In this document: piece by piece, positions 1-11,577 of the stretch
Numbering within the stretch: the first letter of the stretch is position 1
How the letters are laid out: each line of letters begins with the position of its first letter
From: Nephromyces sp. MM_2019
Taxonomy: Eukaryota > Apicomplexa > Aconoidasida > Nephromycida
Length of the DNA: 36,340 nt
Assembly: GCA_015657535.1 (NCBI GenBank)
Contig: JADHZB010000895.1
Span: 1-36,340 of the forward strand
Direction: 5' to 3'
Position numbers and translations under genes: made by a program
The notes under the pieces: generated by a model
What the model saw: only the letters and a program-made list of their open reading frames with translations
Database searches by the model: none
What the model was told of the DNA's origin: nothing

Positions 1-1064
1 CATATGAAAAAAAAAACCGTTCCGTTATTTTTCTTAATTTTGAAGAGGCTAAAATAATTGTTGTTTTTTTAAAACAAAAATAATTTGAATTTGAACTGTT
101 ATAATTTTAATTATTTGAAATATAAAACCAAATTATTTTACACATGTACTATACATATATATATGTATATAATATAGACGCATAATATCTAGAGTATATA
201 TATAGATATGATTAAATATACATCTTCACACACAATACTAAATATAATTGCTGAGTAGATTATATATTATCTTTATACACACAATCTTTTAAATAAAATT
301 ATTTATACTAAAATATAAATCAACTAACATACCTTTTGTTTACATATATAGTATTATGGGTACTGTGTGTATTGATTGAGTGTAACGTGTGAGTATAGAT
401 CGTATTGTATGTAATAAGTTAAAAGTAAGGTGTGTTATATATAAAACGTGTCGAGTATGTGGTGTAAATATAGTACGTGTGTAAGGTATAGCGTGTAAAT
501 GATATATATTAATTTTTGCCAAGTATAGCTTAATTAATATATGTATACACAAATATATATATATATATATACAATTACATGTATAACTAGTTTTGTATTA
601 CAAATATATATATATATATATTTGTGTGTGTGTATAAAAAAATGTAATTAAATCAATGTTTCCAACTCCAAATGTATTGAAAAGGAATAAAACCTCAAAA
701 ACATATAACACTTATATACATATGAATACATCACTCTACACATACTCACACATCTCACACACACCAATAGATACTACAAATTTATTTATACTACATACAT
801 AGAAAATACATCATACTATACATATATATGCACAATTAATCCTATTTAACAACACATCATCCTACACATACACATTACATACAAATGTTAAACAAATACC
901 TAAATAATACACACAGAATATAAGAGAGATCCAAATATATATATAACACAGATATATATTTATATCGTAAACATTGTTTCATAACTATTTTTTTCTCCCC
1001 ATATTTTCAAACACACACACACACATACACACACACACACATACAGACACACACATTACACACC
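1..1064. other. Gene-free 5' flank of gene A
   Basis: AT-rich sequence with short TA runs (around 547-571 and 604-622) and a CA-rich run (about 1010-1062) that ends just before the gene A start codon. The open frames here are low-complexity and resemble no protein I know. I see no RNA gene or mobile element. Confidence 0.6.
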
Positions 1065-2470
1065 ATGTATACATTTGTATATATCTCTACCCTCTTAATC
1101 TTCTTCTTCCTAAAATCTACACACACATTAACTTCATTCAAACAAATCAATAATGAATCTTGGAGCATGTACGACAAATTATTGGAGATGAGGAGGTACC
1201 TCCACCAATACCCCGAGACATTTTTCGAGGAGTATATAACTTCTGAGTACATACAACAACAATTAACAGTTAGTTTAGACTGTAGGAAATCTTATTATAT
1301 TTGTGTGTGTTGTATGTGCGTATGTGTTTGGGCTTGTGTGTGTGTGTATGTGTATGTGTATGTGAGTTTGAGTGTGTATGTGGGTTTGAGTGTGTATGTG
1401 GGTTTTTGTTATGTGTGTGTTTGTGTATGTGTGCGCGTTTGTGTATGTGTGTCTGTATTGTGTGTTTGTGTGTTGTGCGTGTCTATGTGTGTGTGGTACC
1501 TATTGATTCAATACAAACTTAATTTTCCACCAATTTTGTTCGAATCTTTTCATATATAATTCAACCTATTATAAGAGCTATATGATTTAGCCTTTTTTCA
1601 AGTATGTGTGCCCATTAATACACATATAAATGTGTGTAAAATTGCAAGGAAATGGGTGTAAATTTCACCTCGGGATGGGGCAAAAATCCAAACGACCCAA
1701 ACCAAACATTTGGAACGGGCGTTGTTGCCCAATTTGGGACAGGCCATTCACCATGTATTGCCCTAAGGGCTGATATTGATGGACTTAATCTAACGGAAAT
1801 GGTTATGTGTGTGCATGTGTTTTTGTGTGTGTGTGTTTGTATGTGTGTTTTTGTGTGTGTGTGTGTGTGTGTGTTTGTGTGTGTGTGTGCGTGTGTGTGT
1901 GTTTGTGTGCGAATTTAGCTTTGTATATATATATATTCAAATACATGTATAAGATTGGGGTGATGGAATACATTCTGAAATGGCCTGGTGGGTTCATTTT
2001 AAAAATAGTAAAACACACACTTCTTAAATATACATACGCACACACATACTATCAAAAATACCCACAATACCTAATTCTCAAAATACACACTTTAGATTAC
2101 ACATTTCTTTTCTATACATTTCTTAACACACTCGATCTTCATACATTTCCTATACCCCTATAATCTATTATATACCTAAAACATATACTTATTTTTAACT
2201 CTCATCTGAATGTATACAACTCATATATAACTACCCACCTAAATACATATTTTAATACATACACACCTAAATTTATTTTTGAATACACACACACCTAAAC
2301 ATATATTTTAATACACACAGGTTGACTTACCCTTTAAATCAAAACGTGAGGGTTATATGCATGCATGCGGTCATGATGCACACACAACAATGCTACTTGG
2401 GGCTGCTCAACTCCTCAAACAACATGAAAGTGAATTAGAGGTAAATTTTTACACACAACACACACTCAAA

Positions 2471-2504
<34 letters not shown>

Positions 2505-3394
2505 TTTTATATATCTAACCTATACGCACTCAGACATTTATATGTACATACTTTATGTGGTTACATATTTAAGCACACATATGCGTATTACATGTATGTT
2601 TGTCTGCTTAAACATGTGTGCGTGTGTGTTATTATATATAGGTGTGTGTGTTATTATATATAGGTGCGTGTGCTATTATATATAGATGTGTGTGTTATTA
2701 TATATGTGTGTGTATACAATCATTCATGTGAGTATGTGTACTTATTCATGTGTTTGTATTTCTAGTGTGTATTATATATTTATACATATATAAATCCCTC
2801 ATTAAATTTGATATCCTACACACATTTGATTATACTTAGGGTACAGTTAAACTCATTTTTCAACCGGGTGAAGAAGGAGGTGGTGGTGCTGCTATGATGA
2901 TCAATGAGGGTGTACTTACACAGTATCCACCTATTGAACATATGTATGCTTTTCACATTGACAATGAGGCTCCTACCAATCTAATAGTAGCTTCGTGGGG
3001 TACAGTGGGTGCTGGTATGGATGAGTAAGTATGTGTGTGTGTATTTGATAATATGTATTGGCTTGAAAATACAATTCAATTCTACACACATTTCTGTACA
3101 TTATAGATTATACATATTTGAAAATAATTTAATATATATGAATCTATTACATACAGACATGCGATTATACTCTTCACTCATATCTTTTGTATGTACTCAT
3201 AAATTATATTTAAACTATACACTTTTCAAATACATACACAATAAACACATTATAATCACATAATATCTCCCCTCCCCCAGATACACACATTAAGCACATT
3301 ATAAATACATGATATACACCCTATACATGTCTTAACAAAACGCAATTTTTTTTTCCCTATACATATATATCAATCTAGTTCTAATCACTTTATA

Positions 3395-3426
<32 letters not shown>

Positions 3427-5038
3427 ATGTGTACAGTTTTGTAATAACTGTTACAGGTAAAGGGGGCCATGCTGCAATGCACCATTTAACCATCGACCCA
3501 ACGCCCGCAGCCGCCGCCATTGGCAAAGCACTGAACGACATTTATGCCCGGGAGTTATATTTCCAAACAAAGACAGCTGGTGTTATATCTATTACCTTTT
3601 TTAAGGTGGGTGTGCGTTTTGTGTAGTATGTGTGTAGTATGTGTGTAATGTGTGTGTGTAATGTGTGTGTGTAATATGTGTGTGTGTAATGTGTATGTGT
3701 GTGTGTGTAATGTGTATGTGTATGTGTGTGTGTGTATGTGTGTGTGTGTGTATGTGTATGCGCATTTGTGTGTGTGTGTGTGTTATGTGTATGTAATGTG
3801 TGTGTGTGTATTGTGTGTGTGTGTAATGTGTATGTGTATGTGTGTGTGTGTAATGTGTATGTGTATGTGTGTGTGTGTATATTGCATGTATGTGTACCTT
3901 TGTGTATTGTATTTGTGTGTTTGTAAATATGTATGTGTATTTTATTATTTATATATATATAAGGCATTTATACATAATTCTATCATTCTTTAATACACAC
4001 ACACAGACCTCTTCCAAAATATCTAATGTGATACCTGATCAAGTTAAGATAGGTGGTACATTTAGGGCATTTAGTGTTGAATTGATGGACTATATTAGAG
4101 AACGTATTACACACACAGCCATGAATATTGCAGAGAGTTATAGATGTGAAGCTAAGGTTGAAAGGCAGCAAAATGTAGCCTTTCCCCCCGTACACATCGA
4201 TGAAGATTTAGTAAAGGATTACGAAAATGTACATATTTACACACACACACATAATATATATATGCTGTTTATTTACATATTATATAAATGTGAATGTATA
4301 TACACATGATATATATATATATATCTTATATTGTGAAGGAAATTATTATATGTAATTATATGTTTTGAATATAATATTTCATATGCGTGTAGAATATATA
4401 TATTACCTTACCATACATAATTATGTTTATGAAATTTCAAACTTATTTTATGTGTGTAAATGTTTATTTAATTATAGAATATACACCCAAAGGAGGTCCC
4501 ATTTTTGAGTAAAGATCTTAAAGTCATGGGTGGTGAAGACTTTGCATTTTTTGCACAGGCTGTACCCTCTATTATGATGGTTATTGGAACAGGGTAAGTA
4601 AGCCATATGTATATCACACACACATATACACACTACACTACACACACACTCTATACAGACACATATACACACTACACTACACACACACTCTATACAGACA
4701 CATATACACACTACACTACACACACACTCTATACAGACACATATACACACTACACTACACACACACTCTACACACACACTACACATTAACTACACTCAAC
4801 TCTTACTACACACACTCCCACTCATCACTAATAACAAAAATGTGTATATAGGGATGGTGCTGAAATTGAGGGTCACCCACCCACAAACATTACACCACAC
4901 AGTCCATATTTCGCCCTTGACGAACGTGCTATGCCATTGGGTACATCTTTACACACACACATAGCACTAAATAAATTAAAACAAATGTCCGAGAATAGAA
5001 AAAAATCACAAATAGATAATGATAATAACGAATTTTAA
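1065..5038 (+). CDS. Gene A: secreted/ER M20D amidohydrolase (ILR1-like), 8 exons
   Basis: Exons are 1065-1268, 1649-1801, 2321-2440, 2840-3024, 3437-3605, 4007-4228, 4478-4593 and 4852-5038, giving 451 residues. Every intron is GT-AG and the frame is continuous across all junctions. The protein opens with a hydrophobic signal peptide (about residues 1-20), followed by the M20D N-terminal motif RRYLHQYPE. The metal-ligand set is complete: C135 and H137 in HACGHDAH, E171 with neighbouring catalytic E170 in QPGEE, H198 in AFHID and H406 in PHSPYF. The lid domain carries [10 protein letters not shown]. The family hydrolyses amide bonds of N-acyl or IAA-type amino-acid conjugates using a two-metal centre; the substrate here is unknown. 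The tail ends NNEF, which looks like a decayed form of the NDEL/KNEL/RDEL ends of its paralogues. RADIDGLNL replaces the usual RADxDALP. Its introns (249-519 nt apart from the 258-nt last one) are filled with TG/CA/TA repeats. It is convergent with gene B. Confidence 0.92.
1299..1497. repeat. Degenerate (TG)n tract in intron 1 of gene A
   Basis: About 200 bases of interrupted TG with TATG and TTTG variants lie inside intron 1 (1269-1648). The valine/cysteine-rich open frames across it are products of the repeat, not proteins. Confidence 0.85.
1803..1917. repeat. (TG)n microsatellite at the 5' end of intron 2 of gene A
   Basis: This TG-rich tract begins one base after the exon 2 boundary. The 3' half of the same intron (about 2010-2320) is CA-rich on the same strand, so the two ends of the intron RNA are potentially complementary. 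Confidence 0.85.
2629..2712. repeat. 22-bp tandem repeat, about 4 copies, intron 3 of gene A
   Basis: Copies begin near 2629, 2651, 2673 and 2695. Each joins a TTATTATATATAG block to a GTGTGTG block with one or two substitutions per copy, and the last is shortened. A (TA)n run at about 2474-2500 lies earlier in the same intron. Confidence 0.8.
3606..3930. repeat. Long compound (TG)n/(TGTA)n tract in intron 5 of gene A
   Basis: About 320 bases of TG with TAATG and TATG interruptions start directly at the donor site of intron 5 (3606-4006). The intron ends with a short CA run before its AG. Long Val/Cys/Met and His/Thr open frames on the two strands are artefacts of this repeat. Confidence 0.85.
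4622..4777. repeat. 39-bp minisatellite, 4 copies, intron 7 of gene A
   Basis: Copies lie at 4622-4660, 4661-4699, 4700-4738 and 4739-4777. The first three read as identical and the fourth diverges only at its end. The unit is CA-rich with one CTCTATACAGAC block. Near-identity points to recent expansion. Because 39 is divisible by three, it also makes a periodic open frame that is not a gene. Confidence 0.9.
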
Positions 5039-6246
5039 TATTATTAAAAAAATTTATTTTAGGATTCAAAATTTAAAAATTGTAGGATATTTAGATAATT
5101 TATTTAAAAAATTAAATTTTTCTTTTTTCACACATATATACACACACACAAATGTATATATATATATATATATATATATTATTATGTGTGTATGTATGTG
5201 TGTGTATATACATGACATAAACTCAATATTTTTTTACATCAATATATATATATATATATTTACATGATTTTTTATGTCATTTTTATTAATTTGATTTTAT
5301 ATAAGCTTTAAACTTATATACACATTTGTACATAAATATATATATATATATTTGTATGTGTGTATGTGTATCTGTCCTGTGTGTGTGTTTGTTTTGTGTT
5401 TGTATATTATGTATGTATTTCATACTTATTTATATTTTTATGTAAATCTATATATGTATGTATATCTATGTGTGTGTATATATTTATGTGCATATATGTG
5501 TGTATATATATATAGGTTAGATATATGTAAGTTTTGTTTAGACTTGATATTTGTATGTATATATATACATCAGACGTGTGTGTGTAAAGAGTTATCTGTG
5601 CGTAGAGTAAATCTATTTTTAAATATTTGTGTTTTTATTATAATATTAATGTATTTATAACAATATAATACACATTAAATGGATGTGTGTAAATTATATT
5701 ATTTTCAAGTATTATCAAATTATGAGTGAAAATTAATTAATTCGATGACGTGTGCTGTGTTAAAGAATGTGTAAAGTTTAAAAAAAGTTGAATAATTATT
5801 ATATTAAACTTAAAAATTTTTAAAATATAATAAATTTTTTTATAAAAATTTGATAAAATTATAATATATGTAAAAGTGTGTAAGTATGTACATTTTTAAA
5901 AGTATTAATTGATGCATGTATGTGTAAACCGATAGTATTAGATTATGTATGCTTGTGTATTGAGATATTTAAATCATGTTTGGAAGAGTATATATATATA
6001 TATATCTGTGTATTTGTGAGAAGATTGTTTCAACTTATGTTGTTTGTGTATGTGTATGAGTATTTATGTGTATGAGTACATTGCTGCCAGTCATTTTGTG
6101 TATCAACTTATATATACGTATACATATATATATCTATATATATGGTGTAATTGTGTGTATCTATATGTGTGTGTCTATATATATGGGTGTATGTGTGTGT
6201 ATCTATGTGTGTGTGCGTGTGTGTGTTTGTGTGTATCTATGTGTGC
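5039..6246. other. Convergent intergenic region between genes A and B
   Basis: This is the 3' flank shared by gene A (+) and gene B (-). It contains TA runs (about 5156-5180, 5245-5260, 5336-5350, 5991-6005) and TG-rich words. The open frames here are repeat-derived and low-complexity. I see no conserved protein or structured RNA. Confidence 0.6.
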
Positions 6247-6498
6247 TTATAATTCATCTCGATTCTCATCCATTTTATTGTATAAATAATCCAAAATAGA
6301 AAATGCAAAATGTGCATTCACAGCAATTCCCATTGGTAAGGCGCGTTCGTCAGCGGCGTAATTTGGGTTGTACTGCTCAACGTTTGTGTTTGGGTGTCCA
6401 GGTAATTGTGACCCACTCCTGGTGTGTGTATGCGTATGTAAGTGTGTGTGTGTGTGTGTGTACAAAAGCGTGCATGTATGTATGTATGTGTGTGTGTG

Positions 6499-6536
<38 letters not shown>

Positions 6537-8079
6537 TATGTATACTGTTGATGAGATAATTAGGATGAATCAATTTGTATCAATACATATATATATATAT
6601 ATATATTCATTTATCTTAGGATTATATATAACTCGCACATATCAAATATGTAAACAAGTATATACACATACGAATGTCACACATTATATACAAATATTAA
6701 ATATACACACACATATAACATTACCCAGAGCCAAGAGATATAAGTAAAGATGGGACGTAGTTGGCATAGGAGGCGAGGTCGGTTGACTCCATCTTAATTT
6801 CATAATTATTAGTGAGTGTAAGGCCAGCACGCTTTAGTGACTACACACAAATATTATGAAAATGTGTGTAGAAATGTATAGAGGTATTATAGATTATTTG
6901 AAGATAAATTTACATGTATTATTGTGTATCATTTACACACAGCACATAGACACAATGCACATACACAACACATATAAACACACAATGCACATACACAACA
7001 CATATAAACACACAATGCACATACACACCACACATAAACACACAATACACATGCATACCACACATATATACACACACAACACACATATATATATAAATAT
7101 ATATTTTTCCAAGTTAATGTATATACATAGGGGGTATAAGGCAGTATGTGTTGCATTAAATAATGATTGAAATATATGAACCAATTATAAAGTGTCTATA
7201 GGTGTCTATTCAAAATGTGTGAAAAATTTTAACCTCTTCAAAGAGTTTATATAAGGTATAATCATTATAGAGGGGAGGAGATGTAAGCTTATGCTCTATG
7301 GCGTATGTACATCTATAAGATGTTGAAATTTTTTCAACAATTGTGTGCAAACGTTGTTTAATATTATCTAGTGTTTTTGAAGTAAGAGCTCTCATTGTCC
7401 CACTCATTACAACTTGATCAGGTATAACATTTGTGGCCTTTGAAGGTGTCTAGAAATAATAGTTTACGTGTGCATTTCGTGTGTGTATGTGTATAAGTGT
7501 ATTTAGTCAAGTATGTATTTATAAATATATATTAGTTTAGTTAGGGTGTAAATAAACCATATTGTGGTAATATGTATAGTATAATGGATTTATATGCATA
7601 CTCACCCACATATATACCCACCCAGAGACGAACCAATCATACACACTCACACACACAATACACACACACACACATTACTCTCACATACACATTACACTCA
7701 CACACACTCACACACACACATTATACTCACACACACACACACTCACACACACACATTACACTCACACACACACACACTCACACACACAAATTACACTCAC
7801 ACACACACACACTCACACACACTCACACAATACACACATACACACTCCCACACTTCCACACGCAAATACACACACACCTTGAAAGAAGTAATACTAATTA
7901 TACCGGCCATTTCTTGTTGAAAATATAACTCTCTGCTAACAACATCAGACAGGGCCTTCATAATGGCCAATGAGGGTGGGATGGGGTCGATTGTGACGTG
8001 GTGTATTGCAGCATGACCACCATTGCCTTTAATTGTAATAACAAAACTATAAATATATATAAATACACACATACACATA

Positions 8080-8124
<45 letters not shown>

Positions 8125-10084
8125 GTGTGTGTATATATGTGTGTGTATATATGTGTGTATGTGTGTGTATCAAATAAAAAACAAACTCATCAGATGTAGC
8201 ATGTGATAATCCAGATTTAGTGGAAATAGCCCCTGTTGGTAAATTGGGTGTAATTTCAGTACCGAAAATGTTGTCAACTGGTGGATGTTTTGATAGTACA
8301 CCTTCCTCGCACATTAGAGCTCCACCCCCTGCTTGTTCAGCAGGTTGAAATATAAATCGTACTGTTCCCTATAATTGTATGCACACACGTTATATATATA
8401 TATATATTACGGAAATTTATAGTCATACACCAAAGCACGCCAAAACACACACAAATAGACTGACACATATATATATATATCACACACATGGATTTACCTT
8501 CAATTCCTTTTCATACATCTTGAGTACAGCAGCTGATCCAAGAACAACAGCCATATTAAAATCATTTCCAGATGCATGCATATAGCCTTCATTACTAGAA
8601 GTGTAAGATGATCGAGTCTAGTTATTTTAAAAAGAGAGAGTTTGGTTAATTAATAGTTAGAGCTTTGTATATATAGTTATACATATACACACACAGACAA
8701 ATACACATATCAACATGCTTGCATACATACATATGCATCCACAAACATACACATACATATACACACACATATATATATATACATATTCATACACATAGAT
8801 ACACACACATACGCATATATATATATTTATGTATCTACATATATATATATAAATATATATATACGCACACACATGTATACACATATACATATACACATAG
8901 ACACAAACATACATTTTCTTGTACTGGGATTGAATCCATTACAGCCCGTATAGCAACACAGGGAGGTTCCCCTGTACCAATTTGAGCCACTATACCTGTA
9001 CCATTTCTGTGTGGGTCATTTGGTTCAGAACACCAATGAGATGTGTAAGATATACAAAATGCCTAAAAATATTTTAATGTGTAAAATTAAGGTGTATATA
9101 AAACGCGCTTAAAAATATATATAATGATATTTATAATTGTACTTAATACACAAAAAAAGTTGTGTAAATATATATAATAAATTATTACATAGAAAAAAAA
9201 AGTTTAAAAAGTTTCAATACACAATTCACAAAAAATTTGTGTAAATATTTATCATTTATTTGTACATAGTACATATATATAAAAAATAAAAAGTAATATA
9301 TTTATTGTATATCTATAATCAATAAAATAATTTCTCAATAAGTAGTTATTTTACGCTATTGAGGTATGTTTTCTAATTTACACATGTGTATATATTTATA
9401 ATTTTGTGTGAGTGGTGCTGTATAGGTATGTTTGTAAGTATAATTCTGTATTTGGGTTCCATATATTGTAGATGTGCATATATGTGATTTTATATATGTG
9501 TATATGAATGCATGTATTTTGAATGGTATGTATATAGCTTGGTTATATAAATACATATTTGATTTAATATATATATATATGTATATACATGTGTATGTGA
9601 ATGTATGTAGGATGTGTTTGTGTTAGTATGAGTATATAAAAGGTTTTTTGATGTGTGTGTGAATGTCTTTGTGTATATAGGAGCTTTGAGTTATGTGTTG
9701 GTGTGTGTGTATGTATATGTAAACTAATTTGATTTGGGGTTATAATTATATAAAATCTCCCATTCTCTCTTTCTCTCTCGCGCTCTCTACTCTATCTGTG
9801 TTTGTGTATATGTTTGTGTGTGTGTATGTGTGTTTATATGTATATGATTAGATGCAAATTTTAAATCATACATCTAAGCTTGACTTAATAACTTCAGCGG
9901 TACGATATTCTCTGAAACTTGGTTCAGGAAAACGATGAAGAAATTCACGAGCTGCAATAATATGATCGCAGCTTAAGCTTGCTTCATCATATAATTGGTC
10001 ATAAGTAGGTTTACATAGTATAGAGGGTAGTGCAGATAAGAGTAGGAGGATGATACCTTTATATAATAATGTATTTAGATGCAT
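6247..10084 (-). CDS. Gene B: M20D pseudoenzyme with RDEL ER-retrieval end, 8 exons
   Basis: Exons in transcript order are 10084-9872, 9062-8913, 8617-8498, 8368-8187, 8046-7878, 7449-7234, 6840-6725 and 6418-6247, giving 445 residues. The intron positions and phases match gene A. A strong signal peptide (about residues 1-24, ending SILC) and a C-terminal RDEL predict a soluble ER-lumen protein. The catalytic centre is dismantled. HACGHD has become HASGND (S137, N139), QPAEE is QPAEQ (E172 kept, Q173), the FGxH position is FGTE (E199), and the HSPYF histidine is Y405 in EQYNPNY. RADxDALP is RAVMDSIP and the usual GGEDF is ESTDL. The lid domain survives as [10 protein letters not shown], so dimerisation may persist. 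An intact frame with clean splice sites argues against simple decay. It may bind ligand without hydrolysis or partner an active paralogue (inference). Confidence 0.9.
6430..6533. repeat. (TG)n and (TA)n tract in intron 7 of gene B
   Basis: TG-rich sequence (about 6430-6505) followed by a TA run (about 6506-6533) lies inside intron 7 (6419-6724). In the gene B transcript it is CA-rich near the 3' splice site, while the donor end of the same intron is GU-rich. Confidence 0.8.
6951..7070. repeat. 30-bp minisatellite, 4 copies, intron 6 of gene B
   Basis: Copies lie at 6951-6980, 6981-7010, 7011-7040 and 7041-7070. The first two are identical and the last two carry a few changes. The unit starts CACAATGCAC and is CA-rich on the + strand. 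It lies wholly within intron 6 (6841-7233). Confidence 0.9.
7633..7872. repeat. Compound (CA)n repeat with ATTACACTCA blocks, intron 5 of gene B
   Basis: A higher-order repeat of roughly 34-36 bases combines ATTACACTCA-type blocks with CA runs. It is repeated about four times around 7680-7830 inside intron 5 (7450-7877). In the transcript it is a GU-rich tract starting almost at the donor site. The His/Thr open frames here are repeat artefacts. Confidence 0.8.
8082..8172. repeat. (TA)n-(TG)n tract in intron 4 of gene B
   Basis: A TA run (about 8082-8115) leads into TATATGTGTG repeats up to about 8172. Together they fill most of the 140-nt intron 4 (8047-8186). Confidence 0.8.
8680..8905. repeat. 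CA/TA compound microsatellite in intron 2 of gene B
   Basis: About 225 bases of mixed CACACA and TATATA make up most of intron 2 (8618-8912). On the transcript strand it is GU/UA-rich. Confidence 0.8.
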
Positions 10085-11577
10085 GTTAGTGTGTAAGTTA
10101 AGAGTAATAATTGAAGTTATATATTTAGAATGATAGAAATTGTAGCATTATCAATATATAATAAAAATGTAACAATAAAAATTTGGTTGCTGAAAGTTTG
10201 GTATTTCGTTGATTTTTATTTTTACCCAACATGTTAAATGTGCGAGATGTTGAGAATTATTTTCATATTACATAATAAAGCACTTAATTATATATTTATA
10301 AATATTATATTAATAAAGATTAGGTTATTGATATGCATTATAGTTTCTTACATACCAGTCTTTTTAGATGCTAATGTTTTTACATACATAACTTCAAATA
10401 TTCTAAAACTATATAGAATTTGAATAAGTGTTTGTCTAATTCAATTTTGATAACTTATCTATATATTGTTTATAATATGTTTTAATTTTATATACACTGA
10501 CATAAGCATATATATATGTATATATATATATATATATTTGTATGATGTGTGTAAAAAATTGCTATATTTGGATATTATTTACTTTTGTATATATAATTAT
10601 TCATCTTTTGTATATATATATATATATACATATATGTTGAGTTTTTATGAAGTATTTATATATTTGATATTTTATTTTATAAGATTATACACATAATTAT
10701 AATTAAAATAAACTGTAGTCATATCTTACTTTGCCTGGCTGAATATTGAATGATGTGCAATGTGATTTAAACATAGGTTCCTATTTTCTGTAGTCTTAAA
10801 ATACTTATAAATTATCGTTTTCAGATCAATAGAAATTACATTCTCTACTCAATATATAAAAATTTATAACTTTTATTGCTATAATTATTTTCATCATATT
10901 TGTAAAAACAGAATATAATTTATAAGTAGAGCTCTTATATTGACTCAAAACAATCTTATTGTTTCAAAAGTTATCCGTTTTTTGTAGTGAGAAATAATTG
11001 ATCAAAAATAAACTAGGAATTATATAAATTTAAGAAGGAAATGAGAAGTGAATAAATTACTAGAAATTAAATTGGTGTAAGAACACTTAGAATACTTAAT
11101 TATTATTATAAAATGTTAAAAGTAAATAATTTTTAGTTGTTTTAATAAAAATATATGAAATGAAAAAGGTAGATTCTATTTTTTTAAAATTAGTTATATT
11201 CAAATAAATGAGGTAGGTAATTGATAATATCTCATTCATTTATAGTATTCAAATTATGTTAAGCAATGAGATTATTTTGTTTTTAAAAAGTGTTGAGTTT
11301 TTGACAAATAAAAATTAGTATAGAAGTTAGATTAAAAATTTTGATCGGTGTTTTATTACAACAAATCTGTGTGATAAACATAAATAAATAGAAAAACAGT
11401 TTACAAATTGTTTCTATAAAATTTCCATCTTGATTCCCTTAAAGAATGTAAAAAAAATTAAAGCAACAAATATAATACAGAGATATTATTCGTACTGTAA
11501 AATGTTACTAGATATGTTATTTTTAACCCAATCATCGAAATAAAAAAACTCAAAATAAATTATGGATAAATATAATC
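10085..11577. other. Intergenic region between genes C and B
   Basis: About 1.5 kb upstream of gene B and downstream of gene C, both on the minus strand. It is AT-rich, with one TA run near 10508-10540 and another near 10612-10635. Microsatellite density falls sharply here compared with 1-10 kb. I see no exon of the M20D family or any other recognisable gene. Confidence 0.6.

Noticed and set aside
3542..3993. Long overlapping open frames on both strands rich in Val/Cys or His/Thr
   Set aside because: They translate the TG/CA microsatellite of gene A intron 5, with exon 5 continuing on one side. No protein features.
4472..4789. Periodic 13-residue repeat frames on both strands
   Set aside because: They arise from the 39-bp minisatellite in gene A intron 7; the period is divisible by three so no stop appears.
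4622..7070. Regular direct repeats resembling a CRISPR array
   Set aside because: Units of 30 and 39 bp are contiguous with no unique spacers, and they lie in eukaryotic introns.
7572..7928. His/Thr-rich + strand open frames
   Set aside because: They are the antisense of the compound CA repeat in gene B intron 5.
6247..10084. Calling gene B a decayed pseudogene
   Set aside because: The frame, all seven introns, the signal peptide and the RDEL end are intact, so a maintained pseudoenzyme fits better.
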